Of a DNA stretch of 64,000 nt, positions 54,103 to 63,229 are shown one piece after another; within the stretch, counting starts at the first letter, position 1, and the number at the start of each line of letters is the position of its first letter. A program made the position numbers and the translations under genes. Source of the stretch: JAIUNP01 sp020161975 (GTDB taxonomy: Bacteria; Pseudomonadota; Alphaproteobacteria; Rhizobiales; Beijerinckiaceae); the NCBI GenBank assembly GCA_036745275.1, contig DAIOGK010000016.1:1-64000 (forward strand), read 5' to 3'. Below the pieces are notes generated by a model. It was not told the DNA's origin, searched no databases, and saw nothing but the letters and a program-made list of their open reading frames with translations.

Positions 54103-54756
54103 ATGTTGCGGATTCTGGATCGGCTGGAAGAAATTATCATTGCAACGCTGATCGCGCTGGCGACCATCGTCATTTTCGTGGCGGTGGTGCACCGATACGG
54201 GATCACCATGGCGATCGACCTTGCCAAATGGGGCAAGGCGAACGGGCAGCAGTGGCTGTTCGATGGTGGGCGCTCGGTATTCAATTTCCTGCGCGGCTTC
54301 AACCTCACCTGGGCGCAGGAACTCTGCATCTATCTCTTTGTCTGGATGGCGAAATTCGGCGCCGCCTATGGCGCACGCACGGGCATCCATGTCGGCGTCG
54401 ATGTGGCCGTCAAGAGCCTTAATCTGGCTTCCCAGCGCGTCGTGATCCTGTTTGCACTGGCAGCGGGCGCGCTGTTCACCTTCATTGTCGGGTCACTCGG
54501 CGCGCGCTTTGTCTGGCACATCGGTCATACCGATCAAGTTTCGCCCGATCTCGAAATGCCGATGTGGCTTGTCTATCTCGCGGTGCCGCTGGGATCATAC
54601 CTGATGTGTTTTCGCTTCCTTCAGGTGGCGTCGAACTATCTGAGAACCGGCGAATTGCCGCAACACGACCATTCACATGTCGATGGTCTCGATGAAGTGC
54701 AGGATGCCTTGCCCGGAACACTCTCCGAAGAACGCCTGAAGGGAGTGTCACCATGA
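54103..54756 (+). CDS. TRAP transporter small permease (DctQ) with extended first loop
   Basis: 217 residues and four helices. Between helix 1 (IIIATLIALATIVIFVAVVH) and helix 2 (TWAQELCIYLFVWMAKFGAA) is an insertion of ~40 residues (GITMAIDLAKWGKANGQQWL ...) that ordinary DctQ lacks. MPMWLVYLAVPLGSYLMCFR is the conserved last helix. The C-terminal tail (~35 residues) is His/Asp-rich. The start ATG 54103 is preferred to GTG 54070. ATGA overlap with dctM. Confidence 0.85.
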   Translation: MLRILDRLEEIIIATLIALATIVIFVAVVHRYGITMAIDLAKWGKANGQQWLFDGGRSVFNFLRGFNLTWAQELCIYLFVWMAKFGAAYGARTGIHVGVDVAVKSLNLASQRVVILFALAAGALFTFIVGSLGARFVWHIGHTDQVSPDLEMPMWLVYLAVPLGSYLMCFRFLQVASNYLRTGELPQHDHSHVDGLDEVQDALPGTLSEERLKGVSP

Positions 54757-56234
54757 GCACGACCGCGACCGGCACCGCCGCAACCGGCGCCCATCCGCCG
54801 GAAGATTCGGGCTCCGCGCTGCGCGGCTGGATCATCGTTCTCATCCCCTTGGCGCTGCTCATGGGGTGTCTTGCCGGCAAGTTCGGCCTCATCCCGATGT
54901 CGAGCGGCCTGCGCGTGACGATGATCTTCATGCTCCTCGTCGCGATGATGCTGACAGGCATGCCGATCTCGATCGCGCTCGGTCTTACGGTGCTGACCTT
55001 CCTCTTCACCCTGACCGAAGTGCCGATGGATTCGGTGGCGTTGAAACTCTTCACCGGCATCGAAAAGTTCGAGATCATGGCGATCCCGTTCTTCATCCTC
55101 GCCGGCAACTTCCTGACGTCTGGCGGCGTTGCGCGACGCATGATCAATTTCGCGACTGCCATGATCGGCCATTGGCACGGCGGCCTCGGCCTTGCGGGCG
55201 TCATGGCCTGCGCGCTGTTTGCGGCCGTCTCGGGCTCATCGCCTGCGACGGTGGTCGCTATCGGCTCGATCATCCTGCCGGCGATGGTGAAGCAGGGGTT
55301 TCCCAACCGCTTCGGCGCCGGCATCATCACCACGTCCGGCGCGCTCGGCATCCTCATTCCACCGTCCATCGTGATGGTGATGTATGCGGTGGCGACCTCC
55401 GGCATGGTGGTGGAAGGGCCGACAGGCGAGAAGGTATCGTCCGCCTCGGTCGGGCAACTCTTCATGGCAGGCGTCATCCCGGGCCTGATGCTGGCGGCCA
55501 GCCTTGGCTTCACCACCTGGTGGCGCGCACGAAAGTTCGGCTATCCGCGAATGCCCAAAGCGAGCTGGAGCACGCGCTGGACGTCCCTGCGTGACAGTTT
55601 TTGGGGGCTGTTGCTCATCGTCATTGTGATCGGCGGCATCTACTCGGGCGTCTTCACGCCCACGGAAGCGGCGGCAATCAGCGCGGCCTATGCCTTCGTC
55701 ATTGCCGTCTTCGTCTACAAGGACATGACACTGAAAGACGTGCCGAAGGTGCTTTTGTCCTCGGCGTCCATGTCGGCGATGCTGCTCTACATCATCACCA
55801 ACGCAGTGCTGTTCTCCTTCCTGATGACGCACGAGAACATTCCGCAGGCCATGGCCAGCTGGATTTCGGGTGCGGGCGTCAACTGGATCGTCTTCCTGCT
55901 CCTGGTCAATCTGCTGCTGCTGCTGGCCGGCAATGTCATGGAGCCGTCCTCCATCGTGCTGATCATGGCGCCGATCCTGTTCCCGATGGCGGTGAAGCTC
56001 GGCATCGATCCGGTGCATTTCGGCATTCTGATCGTAGTTAACATGGAGGTTGGCATGTGCCACCCGCCGGTAGGCCTCAATCTCTATGTCGCTTCAGGCA
56101 TCACCAAGATGGGTATCACGGAACTGACCGTGGCCGTTTGGCCGTGGCTGCTGACGATGCTGATCTTCCTTGCCCTCGTCACCTACGTGCCGGAAGTCTC
56201 GCTGTTCCTGCCCCGCATTCTGGGGATGTTGTAG
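54753..56234 (+). CDS. TRAP transporter large permease (DctM)
   Basis: 493 residues, longer than the usual ~425 through an extended N-terminus (ATGTAATGAHPPEDSGSALR) and an extra first helix. Core motifs are AIPFFILAGNFLTSGGVARR, ALFAAVSGSSPATVVAIGSI, GALGILIPPSIVMVMYAVAT and INMEVG-like VVNMEVGMCHPPVGLNLYVA. It is the Na+-coupled elevator subunit and the last gene of the cluster. The 180 bp after it hold an 8-bp inverted repeat (56348-56369) without a T-run. Confidence 0.9.
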   Translation: MSTTATGTAATGAHPPEDSGSALRGWIIVLIPLALLMGCLAGKFGLIPMSSGLRVTMIFMLLVAMMLTGMPISIALGLTVLTFLFTLTEVPMDSVALKLFTGIEKFEIMAIPFFILAGNFLTSGGVARRMINFATAMIGHWHGGLGLAGVMACALFAAVSGSSPATVVAIGSIILPAMVKQGFPNRFGAGIITTSGALGILIPPSIVMVMYAVATSGMVVEGPTGEKVSSASVGQLFMAGVIPGLMLAASLGFTTWWRARKFGYPRMPKASWSTRWTSLRDSFWGLLLIVIVIGGIYSGVFTPTEAAAISAAYAFVIAVFVYKDMTLKDVPKVLLSSASMSAMLLYIITNAVLFSFLMTHENIPQAMASWISGAGVNWIVFLLLVNLLLLLAGNVMEPSSIVLIMAPILFPMAVKLGIDPVHFGILIVVNMEVGMCHPPVGLNLYVASGITKMGITELTVAVWPWLLTMLIFLALVTYVPEVSLFLPRILGML

Positions 56235-56414
56235 GTGAATGGCGGCTCGCTGCCGTCAATCATCGTCTGCTGAATCATAAGGCTGGCGAGCCGCGAAACC
56301 GGCGCCCCTCAAGGTCATGGCGACAGCCACAGACCAATTCCACCGGACTGTCATTTTATAGAATGGCAGCCAAAAACAATCATTATATGACAATAACTTA
56401 CAAGTTGAAGTTCA

Positions 56415-56504
56415 TGGCGGAAGGGGTGGGATTCGAACCCACGGTGGGCTTCCACCCACGGCGGTTTTCAAGACCGCTGCCTTAAACCACTCGGCCACCC
56501 TTCC
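56415..56504 (-). tRNA. tRNA-Ser (TGA)
   Basis: 90 nt with encoded CCA. Acceptor GGAAGGG/CCCTTCC, anticodon stem GCGGT/ACCGC around CTTGAAA (anticodon TGA), long variable arm (TGGGTGGAAGCCCA) and T-loop GGTTCGAATCC. Class II structure with this anticodon is tRNA-Ser. Confidence 0.95.
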
Positions 56505-56872
56505 GGTGTGTGTTGGCTACAGCACTTGCAGGGGCGCTGGCAAGACCATTGCGCAGGAGTGCGGCACGCAAGTTGCCACCGGTGTCGGAATTGGCGGCGC
56601 CGGCAAGGCTTCGGCGGTGACAAATGCTGCAAGTTCAGCGTGTTCTGGCCTGGGTTAGTATCGACGAACGTGTTTGATCCATGTCCTTCCTTGGCCGACC
56701 GAGGCCGTGCGAACACGAAATTGCCGCAATTTTCCGGCTCCCCTCTCGCCGCCAGATGATTACTGTCGGCGGCGGGGGCGTATTTTAAACTGCCGTTAAA
56801 CCTGATCAGTCCATTGTCCGGATTGATCAAATCGAGCGGTTTCGCGTAAAGAGCCGCATCGACGGAGTAGAC
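56505..56872. other. Intergenic region between tRNA-Ser and rlpA
   Basis: 368 bp without a convincing gene. The first 40 bp hold the likely tRNA promoter on the minus strand. The remainder should contain the rlpA promoter, but I see no good -35/-10 pair; an AT-rich patch lies at about 56760-56830. Confidence 0.5.
56516..56543 (-). promoter_or_regulatory. Possible promoter of tRNA-Ser
   Basis: On the minus strand TTGCCA (56543-56538) and TGTAGC (56521-56516) are 16 bp apart, ending 11 bp before the tRNA 5' end. Confidence 0.35.
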
Positions 56873-57925
56873 ATGACTGTCATGACATCGGGGGCGCTGG
56901 TGATCGGCGTGCCGCTCAAAAGCCGTTTTGCCATCCTTTTGCCCGCAGGGCGCCTTGCGCGGTTGACCGTGGTTACGGTGGTCGGTTTGACCGTCGCGAA
57001 CTGCGCCAGCCAGCCCCAGCAGCGGTCCGCGAGCAACAGCCGCGAAATTGGCGCTTTCGCCGATGCCAAGAAATACGGCTATGCCAGCCCGCGTGTGGTG
57101 GCCGATGGCGAGCCGGTGCCGAAGGGCGGCGGTCGCTACCACGTCGGCAACACCTACCGCGTCGCGGGTCGTACCTATACCCCGTCCGAGCGCCCCGTCG
57201 GCCACAGCCAGACCGGTCTTGCCTCCTGGTACGGTGCTGCCTTCCACGGCCGCAAGACCGCAAACGGCGAGGTCTACGACCGGTCATCCTACACCGCCGC
57301 GCATCCGACCATGCCGATCCCAAGCTATGCGCGCGTCACCAACCTTCGCAATTCCCATTCGATCATCGTGCGCGTCAATGATCGCGGGCCGTTCCATGGC
57401 GGCCGCGTGATGGACGTGTCCGAGCGCGTGGCAAATGCGCTTGATTTCAAGGGGCAGGGCACAACCCGCGTCCGCATCGACTATCTCGGACGTGCGGGCC
57501 TGGGCGGCAGCGACGATATCCGCCTTGCCCAGTCGCTGCGCACGGATGGCACGGCTGCAAATTCCGACAGCATTCCGGCCTCCTTCGGTCGCGGCGGCGT
57601 GGTGCAGGTTGCCTCCGCCGATCCGGTACAGATGCGACCGGCTGTCTCTCGCGCGCCGGTCGTTGCGGCCTCGCGCGCCGCTCCCCAGGCCTCCGCTGTG
57701 CCGGAAACGGATGCGGATGACGATGCGACGCCAACGAATGCGGCTGTGCCGGCGGCGGCGATGCAAGCCGTGCGCGGCGTTCCCGTGCCGCAATCCCGCC
57801 CGTTCGACCTTGGCACGATTCCCGGCGCCTCGTCGCCGCTCCGGGCCACCAAGGCGCTGCCGGCCCCGGCGCGGCTGTCGCAGAACAGCCAGAAGGCTGT
57901 GAAGCTGGCGGCGGTTCATCATTGA
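56873..57925 (+). CDS. rlpA: RlpA-like septal lytic transglycosylase, lipoprotein
   Basis: 350 residues. A signal with lipobox (LTVANCAS, Cys near residue 43) predicts an outer-membrane lipoprotein. The double-psi beta-barrel domain (~110-205) has GLASWYGAAFHGRKTANGEV, SYARVTNLRNSHSIIVRVND and RGPFHGGRVMDVS, including the catalytic Asp of RlpA transglycosylases that cleave denuded glycan. The ~140 C-terminal residues are low-complexity Ala/Pro/Arg-rich, and I see no SPOR domain. It heads an rlpA-dacC-tmk-holB run typical of the order. Confidence 0.88.
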   Translation: MTVMTSGALVIGVPLKSRFAILLPAGRLARLTVVTVVGLTVANCASQPQQRSASNSREIGAFADAKKYGYASPRVVADGEPVPKGGGRYHVGNTYRVAGRTYTPSERPVGHSQTGLASWYGAAFHGRKTANGEVYDRSSYTAAHPTMPIPSYARVTNLRNSHSIIVRVNDRGPFHGGRVMDVSERVANALDFKGQGTTRVRIDYLGRAGLGGSDDIRLAQSLRTDGTAANSDSIPASFGRGGVVQVASADPVQMRPAVSRAPVVAASRAAPQASAVPETDADDDATPTNAAVPAAAMQAVRGVPVPQSRPFDLGTIPGASSPLRATKALPAPARLSQNSQKAVKLAAVHH

Positions 57926-57976
57926 TCCGTTGATTTCAGTGTCAATTGGCGTCACAACGGCAGTGTGACCGGGGTG

Positions 57977-59182
57977 ATGCAACGTTTGATGAGTCCACTG
58001 ACCGGCGTGGTGATGACCGCGCTGCTTTGGCTCGCGCCGGGCGTTGCTGTTGCGCAGAACTTTCAGTCTGCGGCGCCGCAGATCGTCCTGATGGACGCGG
58101 AGACCGGCGGCATCCTGTTCGATGTCGGCGGCGATGTGCCGGTAACGCCCGCCAGTCTCGTCAAGCTGATGACGGCCGAAGTGATCTTCCGGGAAATCGA
58201 CGCAGGCCGGCTGAAGCTGGACGATGAATTCGTCACGTCCGAGAATGCCTGGCGCCGGGGCGGAGCGCCGGCGGGCGGATCGGCCATGTTCCTTGCGCCT
58301 AATTCCCGTCCGAAGATCAGCGATCTTTTGCAGGGTCTGATCGTGGCTTCCGGCAATGATGCGGCCATCGTGCTGGCCGAAGGCATGTCCGGCAGCGAGG
58401 CGACATTTGCCAACCTCATGAACGAGCGGGCACAGGCGATCGGCCTCACGCGGTCGAGTTTCAGGAATGCAACGGGATGGTCTGATCCGGGACAGCGGGT
58501 CACGATGCGCGACATGGTGCGCCTCGCCGACCACATCATCCGCACCTATCCCGAGCACTACAAGATTTTCGCCCAGCGCGAGATGCTGTGGAACAAGGTC
58601 AGGCAGCAGAACCGCAATCCACTGCTCACCATGGACATGGGGGCTGACGGGCTGAAAACCGGTTATCTGGAGGAATCGGGCTATTCTCTGGTGGGGTCCG
58701 CCGTTCAGAATGGCCAGCGCCTGATCGTCGCGATGAGCGGTCTCAAGACCGCGCGGGATCGTCAGATTGAGGCCAAGAAGATCATCGACTGGGGCTTCCG
58801 CTCCTTCGAGATCAAGACGATTTTCAATGGCGGAGCCGAGGTGGGCGAGGCGAAAATCCATGGCGGCGCCCGTGACAGCGTACCCCTCGTGACAAAGGCG
58901 GATATCCGCCTGCCGGTGCCGCGCGGCGCTGCGGACCGCATGAGCGCCAGGATTACCTATCGTGGCCCGATCCTGGCGCCGGTTGCCACGGGCGCCGAGG
59001 TCGCGCGGATTCAGGTGTTTCGCGGTAACGCAAAGGTGCTGGAAGCGCCGCTCGTTACCGCAGCCGATGTGCCACGCGGAACCTTGACCCAGCGGGCGAC
59101 CGATGGTGCGGTTGAACTTGGCCGCAGTCTGATCCGCAACGGTTTCCAGCGCCTCACCAAGAAAAGCGACGCAGCCCCGTGA
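57977..59182 (+). CDS. D-alanyl-D-alanine carboxypeptidase (PBP5/6 family)
   Basis: About 401 residues. Sec signal (VVMTALLWLAPGVAVAQ); the penicillin-binding catalytic motifs are S60-x2-K in TPASLVKLMTAEVIF, SGN in LIVASGNDAAIVLAEGM and KTG in MGADGLKTGYLEESGYSL. The PBP5-type C-terminal beta domain (~290-380) and a short amphipathic tail (LGRSLIRNGFQRLTKKS) follow. It trims the fifth D-Ala of peptidoglycan stems. ATG 57977 fits the signal; GTG 57965 is possible. The stop overlaps the GTG of tmk. Confidence 0.92.
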   Translation: MQRLMSPLTGVVMTALLWLAPGVAVAQNFQSAAPQIVLMDAETGGILFDVGGDVPVTPASLVKLMTAEVIFREIDAGRLKLDDEFVTSENAWRRGGAPAGGSAMFLAPNSRPKISDLLQGLIVASGNDAAIVLAEGMSGSEATFANLMNERAQAIGLTRSSFRNATGWSDPGQRVTMRDMVRLADHIIRTYPEHYKIFAQREMLWNKVRQQNRNPLLTMDMGADGLKTGYLEESGYSLVGSAVQNGQRLIVAMSGLKTARDRQIEAKKIIDWGFRSFEIKTIFNGGAEVGEAKIHGGARDSVPLVTKADIRLPVPRGAADRMSARITYRGPILAPVATGAEVARIQVFRGNAKVLEAPLVTAADVPRGTLTQRATDGAVELGRSLIRNGFQRLTKKSDAAP

Positions 59183-59826
59183 GCGCGGGGACGTTTGTGA
59201 CGCTGGAAGGCGGCGAGGGAGCGGGCAAATCCACGCTGATCCGTCGACTTGCCGCACTGTTCGCCGACCGGCATGGCCGCACGGTCGTGCAGACGCGCGA
59301 ACCGGGCGGTTCGCCGGGGGCGGAGGCGATCCGTGCGGTTTTGCTGGGCGGTACCACCGGCGATTTTGACGCAACCACCGAGGCGCTGCTGTTCGCCGCT
59401 GCACGGCGCGATCATGTGCGCGCCACCATTCGTCCGGCGCTGAAAGCGGGCCGGCTGGTGCTGTGCGACCGGTTCATTGATTCCACAAGGGCGTATCAGG
59501 GCGCGGCGGGCGATTTGCCGGCCTCGGTCGTTCGCCGGCTGGAAACGCTGGCCATCGGGCGGCTGCGCCCGCATCTCACCCTTATTCTCGATCTTCCGCC
59601 CGAGATCGGCATGGCCCGCGCGGCTGACCGTCATGGAGCGACGCTGGCGACCAGCGACCGGTTCGAGGCGAAATCGCTGGCCTTCCACGAAAAGGTCCGC
59701 TCCGCATTCCTTGATATCGCGCGCGCCGAGCCGGCACGTTGTCGCGTGGTCGATGCGACCCAGCCACCAGACATCGTTCTGGCAGCAGCGGAAGCTGCCA
59801 TTCTGGCGGCGGGAGGCGGGCGATGA
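59179..59826 (+). CDS. tmk: Thymidylate kinase
   Basis: 215 residues from a GTG start overlapping dacC. FVTLEGGEGAGKSTLIRRLA is the P-loop, TREPGGSPGAEAIR the substrate region, LVLCDRFIDSTRAYQGAAGD the DR-x motif for dTMP, and LILDLPPEIGMARAADR the LID region. It makes dTDP from dTMP. The 4-bp overlap with holB couples two replication functions. Confidence 0.94.
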   Translation: MSAGTFVTLEGGEGAGKSTLIRRLAALFADRHGRTVVQTREPGGSPGAEAIRAVLLGGTTGDFDATTEALLFAAARRDHVRATIRPALKAGRLVLCDRFIDSTRAYQGAAGDLPASVVRRLETLAIGRLRPHLTLILDLPPEIGMARAADRHGATLATSDRFEAKSLAFHEKVRSAFLDIARAEPARCRVVDATQPPDIVLAAAEAAILAAGGGR

Positions 59827-60902
59827 GCCTCGAAATCCTGTCAGGACCGGTCTCGGATGTGCCGGAGGTTGATCGCCTCGCCAACGCGCCGCATCCGCGT
59901 GAGATGCTGTCCCTCATCGGCCACGAAGCGGCAGAGCGCGAGTTTCTTGATGCCTACCGCGCCGGGCGGCTGCATCACGCCTGGCTGATCGGCGGGCCGG
60001 AAGGCATCGGCAAGGCGACGCTGGCCTATCGCATCGCCCGCTTCCTGCTGGCCCATCCCGACCCTGGCCACCCGGATGTTCAGCGGGCAAGCTCGCTGCA
60101 TGTGTCGGAACGGCATCCGGTTTCGCATCAGATTGCCGCCAGCGCCCATCCCGACCTGTCGGTGATCCGGCGCGCCTATGATCCGCAGCGCAAGTCGGTG
60201 CCGACCGAGATTTCGGCGGATTTCGCTCGCAAGGGCCTCGATGTCTTCAACAAGACTGCGGCTGGCGGGGGCTATCGCATAGCGATTGTTGATGCCTGCG
60301 ACGACCTCAACAGCCACAGCGCCAATGCGCTTTTGAAAACGCTGGAAGAACCACCACAGCGTGGACTGTTCCTGCTGGTTGCGCATCAGCCGCGCCGGGT
60401 GATGGCAACAATCCGCTCGCGCTGCCGCACCCTGCCGGTCAGGGAACTCGCCAGCGACGAGGTTCTGACGATCACCAGGGCGCTGCCGGCGCTGGTTGAC
60501 ACCGCGCGGGATCTGCACGATCGGGCCGCGGCGCTGTCGGATGGTTCTGTGCGGCAGGCGCTGGCCATGCTGGACCCAAAGCGGCTTGCCTTCAACGACC
60601 GGCTGGTTGCGCTGCTGGCAGAGATGGACCGGGCCGAGCGCGGGGCCTTCGATCTGGTGGCCGAGGCGACGGCCGGGCGCGACGGGGAGGCGGCGTTCGA
60701 GCAGTTCTGCACGCTGCTCCAGCGCTGGCTGCACCAGCGGCTGCATCGCGAGGGCGGGCCGGGGGCAGGGGCTTTTGAAGTCGCCGAACTCTGGTCAGAC
60801 TTCGAAGGGCAGCGACGCGAGGTGGACATCTACAACCTCGACCGTCGACCACTGGTGGTTGCGACGTTGCGCCGTTGCGCGGAAATCGCCAAGCTTCGTT
60901 AG
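59823..60902 (+). CDS. holB: DNA polymerase III subunit delta'
   Basis: 359 residues. An AAA+ clamp-loader subunit: P-loop-like LIGGPEGIGKATLAYRIARF (Lys64), ANALLKTLEEPPQRGLFLLV (sensor region) and TIRSRCRTLPVREL with the SRC motif. The zinc-binding cysteines present in E. coli HolB are absent (ISHPV-type region reads HPVSHQIAASAHPDLSVIRR), as I would expect in this group. In related genomes metG commonly follows; here a spermidine-synthase-like gene does. Confidence 0.92.
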   Translation: MSLEILSGPVSDVPEVDRLANAPHPREMLSLIGHEAAEREFLDAYRAGRLHHAWLIGGPEGIGKATLAYRIARFLLAHPDPGHPDVQRASSLHVSERHPVSHQIAASAHPDLSVIRRAYDPQRKSVPTEISADFARKGLDVFNKTAAGGGYRIAIVDACDDLNSHSANALLKTLEEPPQRGLFLLVAHQPRRVMATIRSRCRTLPVRELASDEVLTITRALPALVDTARDLHDRAAALSDGSVRQALAMLDPKRLAFNDRLVALLAEMDRAERGAFDLVAEATAGRDGEAAFEQFCTLLQRWLHQRLHREGGPGAGAFEVAELWSDFEGQRREVDIYNLDRRPLVVATLRRCAEIAKLR

Positions 60903-60972
60903 GAAAGGCTTAATGGCTGCAGAATAGCGTTCACCGCGCAATATTGCGTGCTGTGATTCGAGGTTCTCGTCG

Positions 60973-63228
60973 ATGTCCATGGGATCTGTTTCTATGAATC
61001 CCGGCACCCGGAGTGCCTCTTCCAGCCTCTTGCTGACGGCCTTCGTATCCGCAATCTTCACCTCGGCGTTCCTGCTCTTTGCGGTCCAGCCGATGTTCAC
61101 CAAGATGGTGCTGCCACTCTTGGGCGGTTCGCCCGGTGTCTGGTCGGTGGCGATGGTGTTTTTCCAGACGCTGCTGCTGGCCGGCTATGGTTACGCCCAT
61201 CTGTCGACGCGATTTCTGCCGCTTCCGGTTGCAATTCTCGTGCATGTGGGCCTGTTTGTCGCGACCGCGCTGGCGTTGCCCATCGGCATCAGCGCCACGC
61301 TGGGTGATCCGCCCGCTTCCGGGCAGGAGCTTTGGCTGATCGGCGTGTTCGCGGCCTCGGTAGGGCTGCCGTTTTTTGCGGTCTCCGCCAACGGACCGCT
61401 GCTTCAGGCCTGGTTTGCGAAGACCTCGCACCCCACTGCATCCGATCCCTATTACCTTTATGGAGCCTCCAACTTCGGCAGTTTTTCCGCGTTGCTGCTC
61501 TATCCGGTGCTGATCGAGCCGACGTTGACGCTGAAACAGCAGGCAGCGGCCTGGTCGGGCGGTTTCGTGCTGCTCGGCGCGCTGATTGCCTTGGCGGGCC
61601 TCATTGCGATCCGCAATCCCGGCAAGGCGGAGGCTGCTTCGGCAAGCGCTGCGGCGCCGGCTCCGACTGCGAAAACCATTGGCCTCTGGATCGTGCTGTC
61701 GATGATCCCGTCGGGCCTGCTCGTCGCCTCCACGGCCTACCTGTCCACTGATGTGGCGGCTTCGCCCTTCCTGTGGGTCATCCCGCTGGCGATCTTCCTC
61801 GGCACTTTCATCATCGTGTTTCGCGACCCGCTGCCCTTCCGGCTGGACAGGCTGGAAACAGTCCTGCCGCTGCTGGCGGCGGCGTTGGCGCTGTTCATGT
61901 TCGCTGGCGAGCCGTATCTCGTTGTCTCGCTCGTGCTGCATCTCAGCTTCCTGACGGTGGCCACGCTGATCTGTCACGCGCGGCTTTATCGCCTGCGCCC
62001 GGCGAGTACCTATCTGACTACATTCTACCTTGCGATGTCCTTTGGCGGCGTGCTGGGCGGATTGTTCTGCGGCCTTCTGGCGCCGAACCTCTTCAATCGT
62101 GTCGTCGAATACCCGCTGCTGATCATCGCAGCGCTCTGCTGTATCGGCGCGGTGCATGGGGCCAGCCGCGAACAGTGGCGGGGGCAGGCACTGCCCTGGG
62201 CTGCCGGCCTTGTCATCGCCTTCGGCTTTGTAGCGCTGACCGATGAATACCAGACAGCGGGCTTCCGTGCGGCGGTCGTCGGCGCGCTGGTTGTCCTGCT
62301 TGCCATCGGCATGGTGTTGTTCCGCCGTCCGCTGATCACGCTCACCATAGTCGGCATGACCTTCATCGCCATCGGTCAGGTGAATTTCAATGCCCGCGAC
62401 GAACTGGCGATCCGCTCGTTCTTCGGCGTCAACAAGGTGCAGATTTCCAACGATGGCCAATATCGCCGCCTGACCCATGGCACGACGCTGCACGGGGCGA
62501 TGCGCATCCGCGACAGCCAGGGGGCGCCGATCACAGGCCGGCCGGAACCGCTCAGCTACTATTACGATGGTGGCCCGATGAGCCAGATGGTGAAGGGGCT
62601 GGCGCGGCGGCTGCCGGAGCGGGGTGCGGAGATTGCCATCGTCGGCCTCGGCACAGGCTCGCTGGCCTGCCATGGCCGCCCTAATGACCAATGGACCTAT
62701 TTCGAGATCGACCCCGCCGTGGTGCAGATTGCGAAGGATCCGGCGCAGTTCCGCTTCCTCTCGGAATGCGCACCGGACGCGCGGATCGTCGTGGGCGATG
62801 CGCGCCTGACGCTGGCAAAGGATGCGAAAACCTACGATCTTATCGTGATCGATGCCTTCGCTTCCGATGCCATTCCTGTCCATCTGCTGACGCGCGAATC
62901 TGTCGCGATGTACATGACGAAGCTCAATCCCGGCGGAAATCTCGTCCTGCACATCTCGAACCGGCACCTCGAACTTTCGAGCGTTGTCGCCTCGATCAGC
63001 CAGAGCCTCGGTGTTCAGGGGATCGTCCGCTTCGATCAGGTGAGCAACGATGATTTCCTGAAATCGGGGCGGGCCGGGTCACTGGTCACGGCGGTTTCGC
63101 AGGATGCAGCGTCTCTCGCACCCTTCGAGGCCAACGGCTGGCGCCGGTTCCAGCCATCAGCCACGCCGGTCTGGACCGACGACTATTCCAACATCGTCGG
63201 CGCCATGTGGCGGGTCTATATGAAGTAG
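60973..63228 (+). CDS. Membrane-fused spermidine synthase-like protein
   Basis: 751 residues. Residues ~15-455 carry around ten to twelve hydrophobic helices (SAIFTSAFLLFAVQPMFTKM, LLGGSPGVWSVAMVFFQTLL). The C-terminal ~220 residues form a spermidine-synthase-type Rossmann fold: AEIAIVGLGTGSLACHG, FEIDPAVVQIAKDP, IVVGDARLTLAKDAKTYDLI, IDAFASDAIPVHLLTRESVA. Similar fused proteins are widespread and their substrate is unknown; polyamine binding is not demonstrated. ATG 60973 is the first of several close starts. Confidence 0.85.
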   Translation: MSMGSVSMNPGTRSASSSLLLTAFVSAIFTSAFLLFAVQPMFTKMVLPLLGGSPGVWSVAMVFFQTLLLAGYGYAHLSTRFLPLPVAILVHVGLFVATALALPIGISATLGDPPASGQELWLIGVFAASVGLPFFAVSANGPLLQAWFAKTSHPTASDPYYLYGASNFGSFSALLLYPVLIEPTLTLKQQAAAWSGGFVLLGALIALAGLIAIRNPGKAEAASASAAAPAPTAKTIGLWIVLSMIPSGLLVASTAYLSTDVAASPFLWVIPLAIFLGTFIIVFRDPLPFRLDRLETVLPLLAAALALFMFAGEPYLVVSLVLHLSFLTVATLICHARLYRLRPASTYLTTFYLAMSFGGVLGGLFCGLLAPNLFNRVVEYPLLIIAALCCIGAVHGASREQWRGQALPWAAGLVIAFGFVALTDEYQTAGFRAAVVGALVVLLAIGMVLFRRPLITLTIVGMTFIAIGQVNFNARDELAIRSFFGVNKVQISNDGQYRRLTHGTTLHGAMRIRDSQGAPITGRPEPLSYYYDGGPMSQMVKGLARRLPERGAEIAIVGLGTGSLACHGRPNDQWTYFEIDPAVVQIAKDPAQFRFLSECAPDARIVVGDARLTLAKDAKTYDLIVIDAFASDAIPVHLLTRESVAMYMTKLNPGGNLVLHISNRHLELSSVVASISQSLGVQGIVRFDQVSNDDFLKSGRAGSLVTAVSQDAASLAPFEANGWRRFQPSATPVWTDDYSNIVGAMWRVYMK

Positions 63229-63229
63229 A

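Noticed and set aside
56508..56759. Small Cys/Trp-rich open frame after tRNA-Ser
   Set aside because: It starts within the tRNA promoter region, lacks a ribosome site and has an implausible composition.
60931..62967. 678-codon minus-strand open frame opposite the spermidine-synthase-like gene
   Set aside because: Arg/Gln/His-rich shadow without domains; the plus strand has membrane helices and a SAM-type fold.
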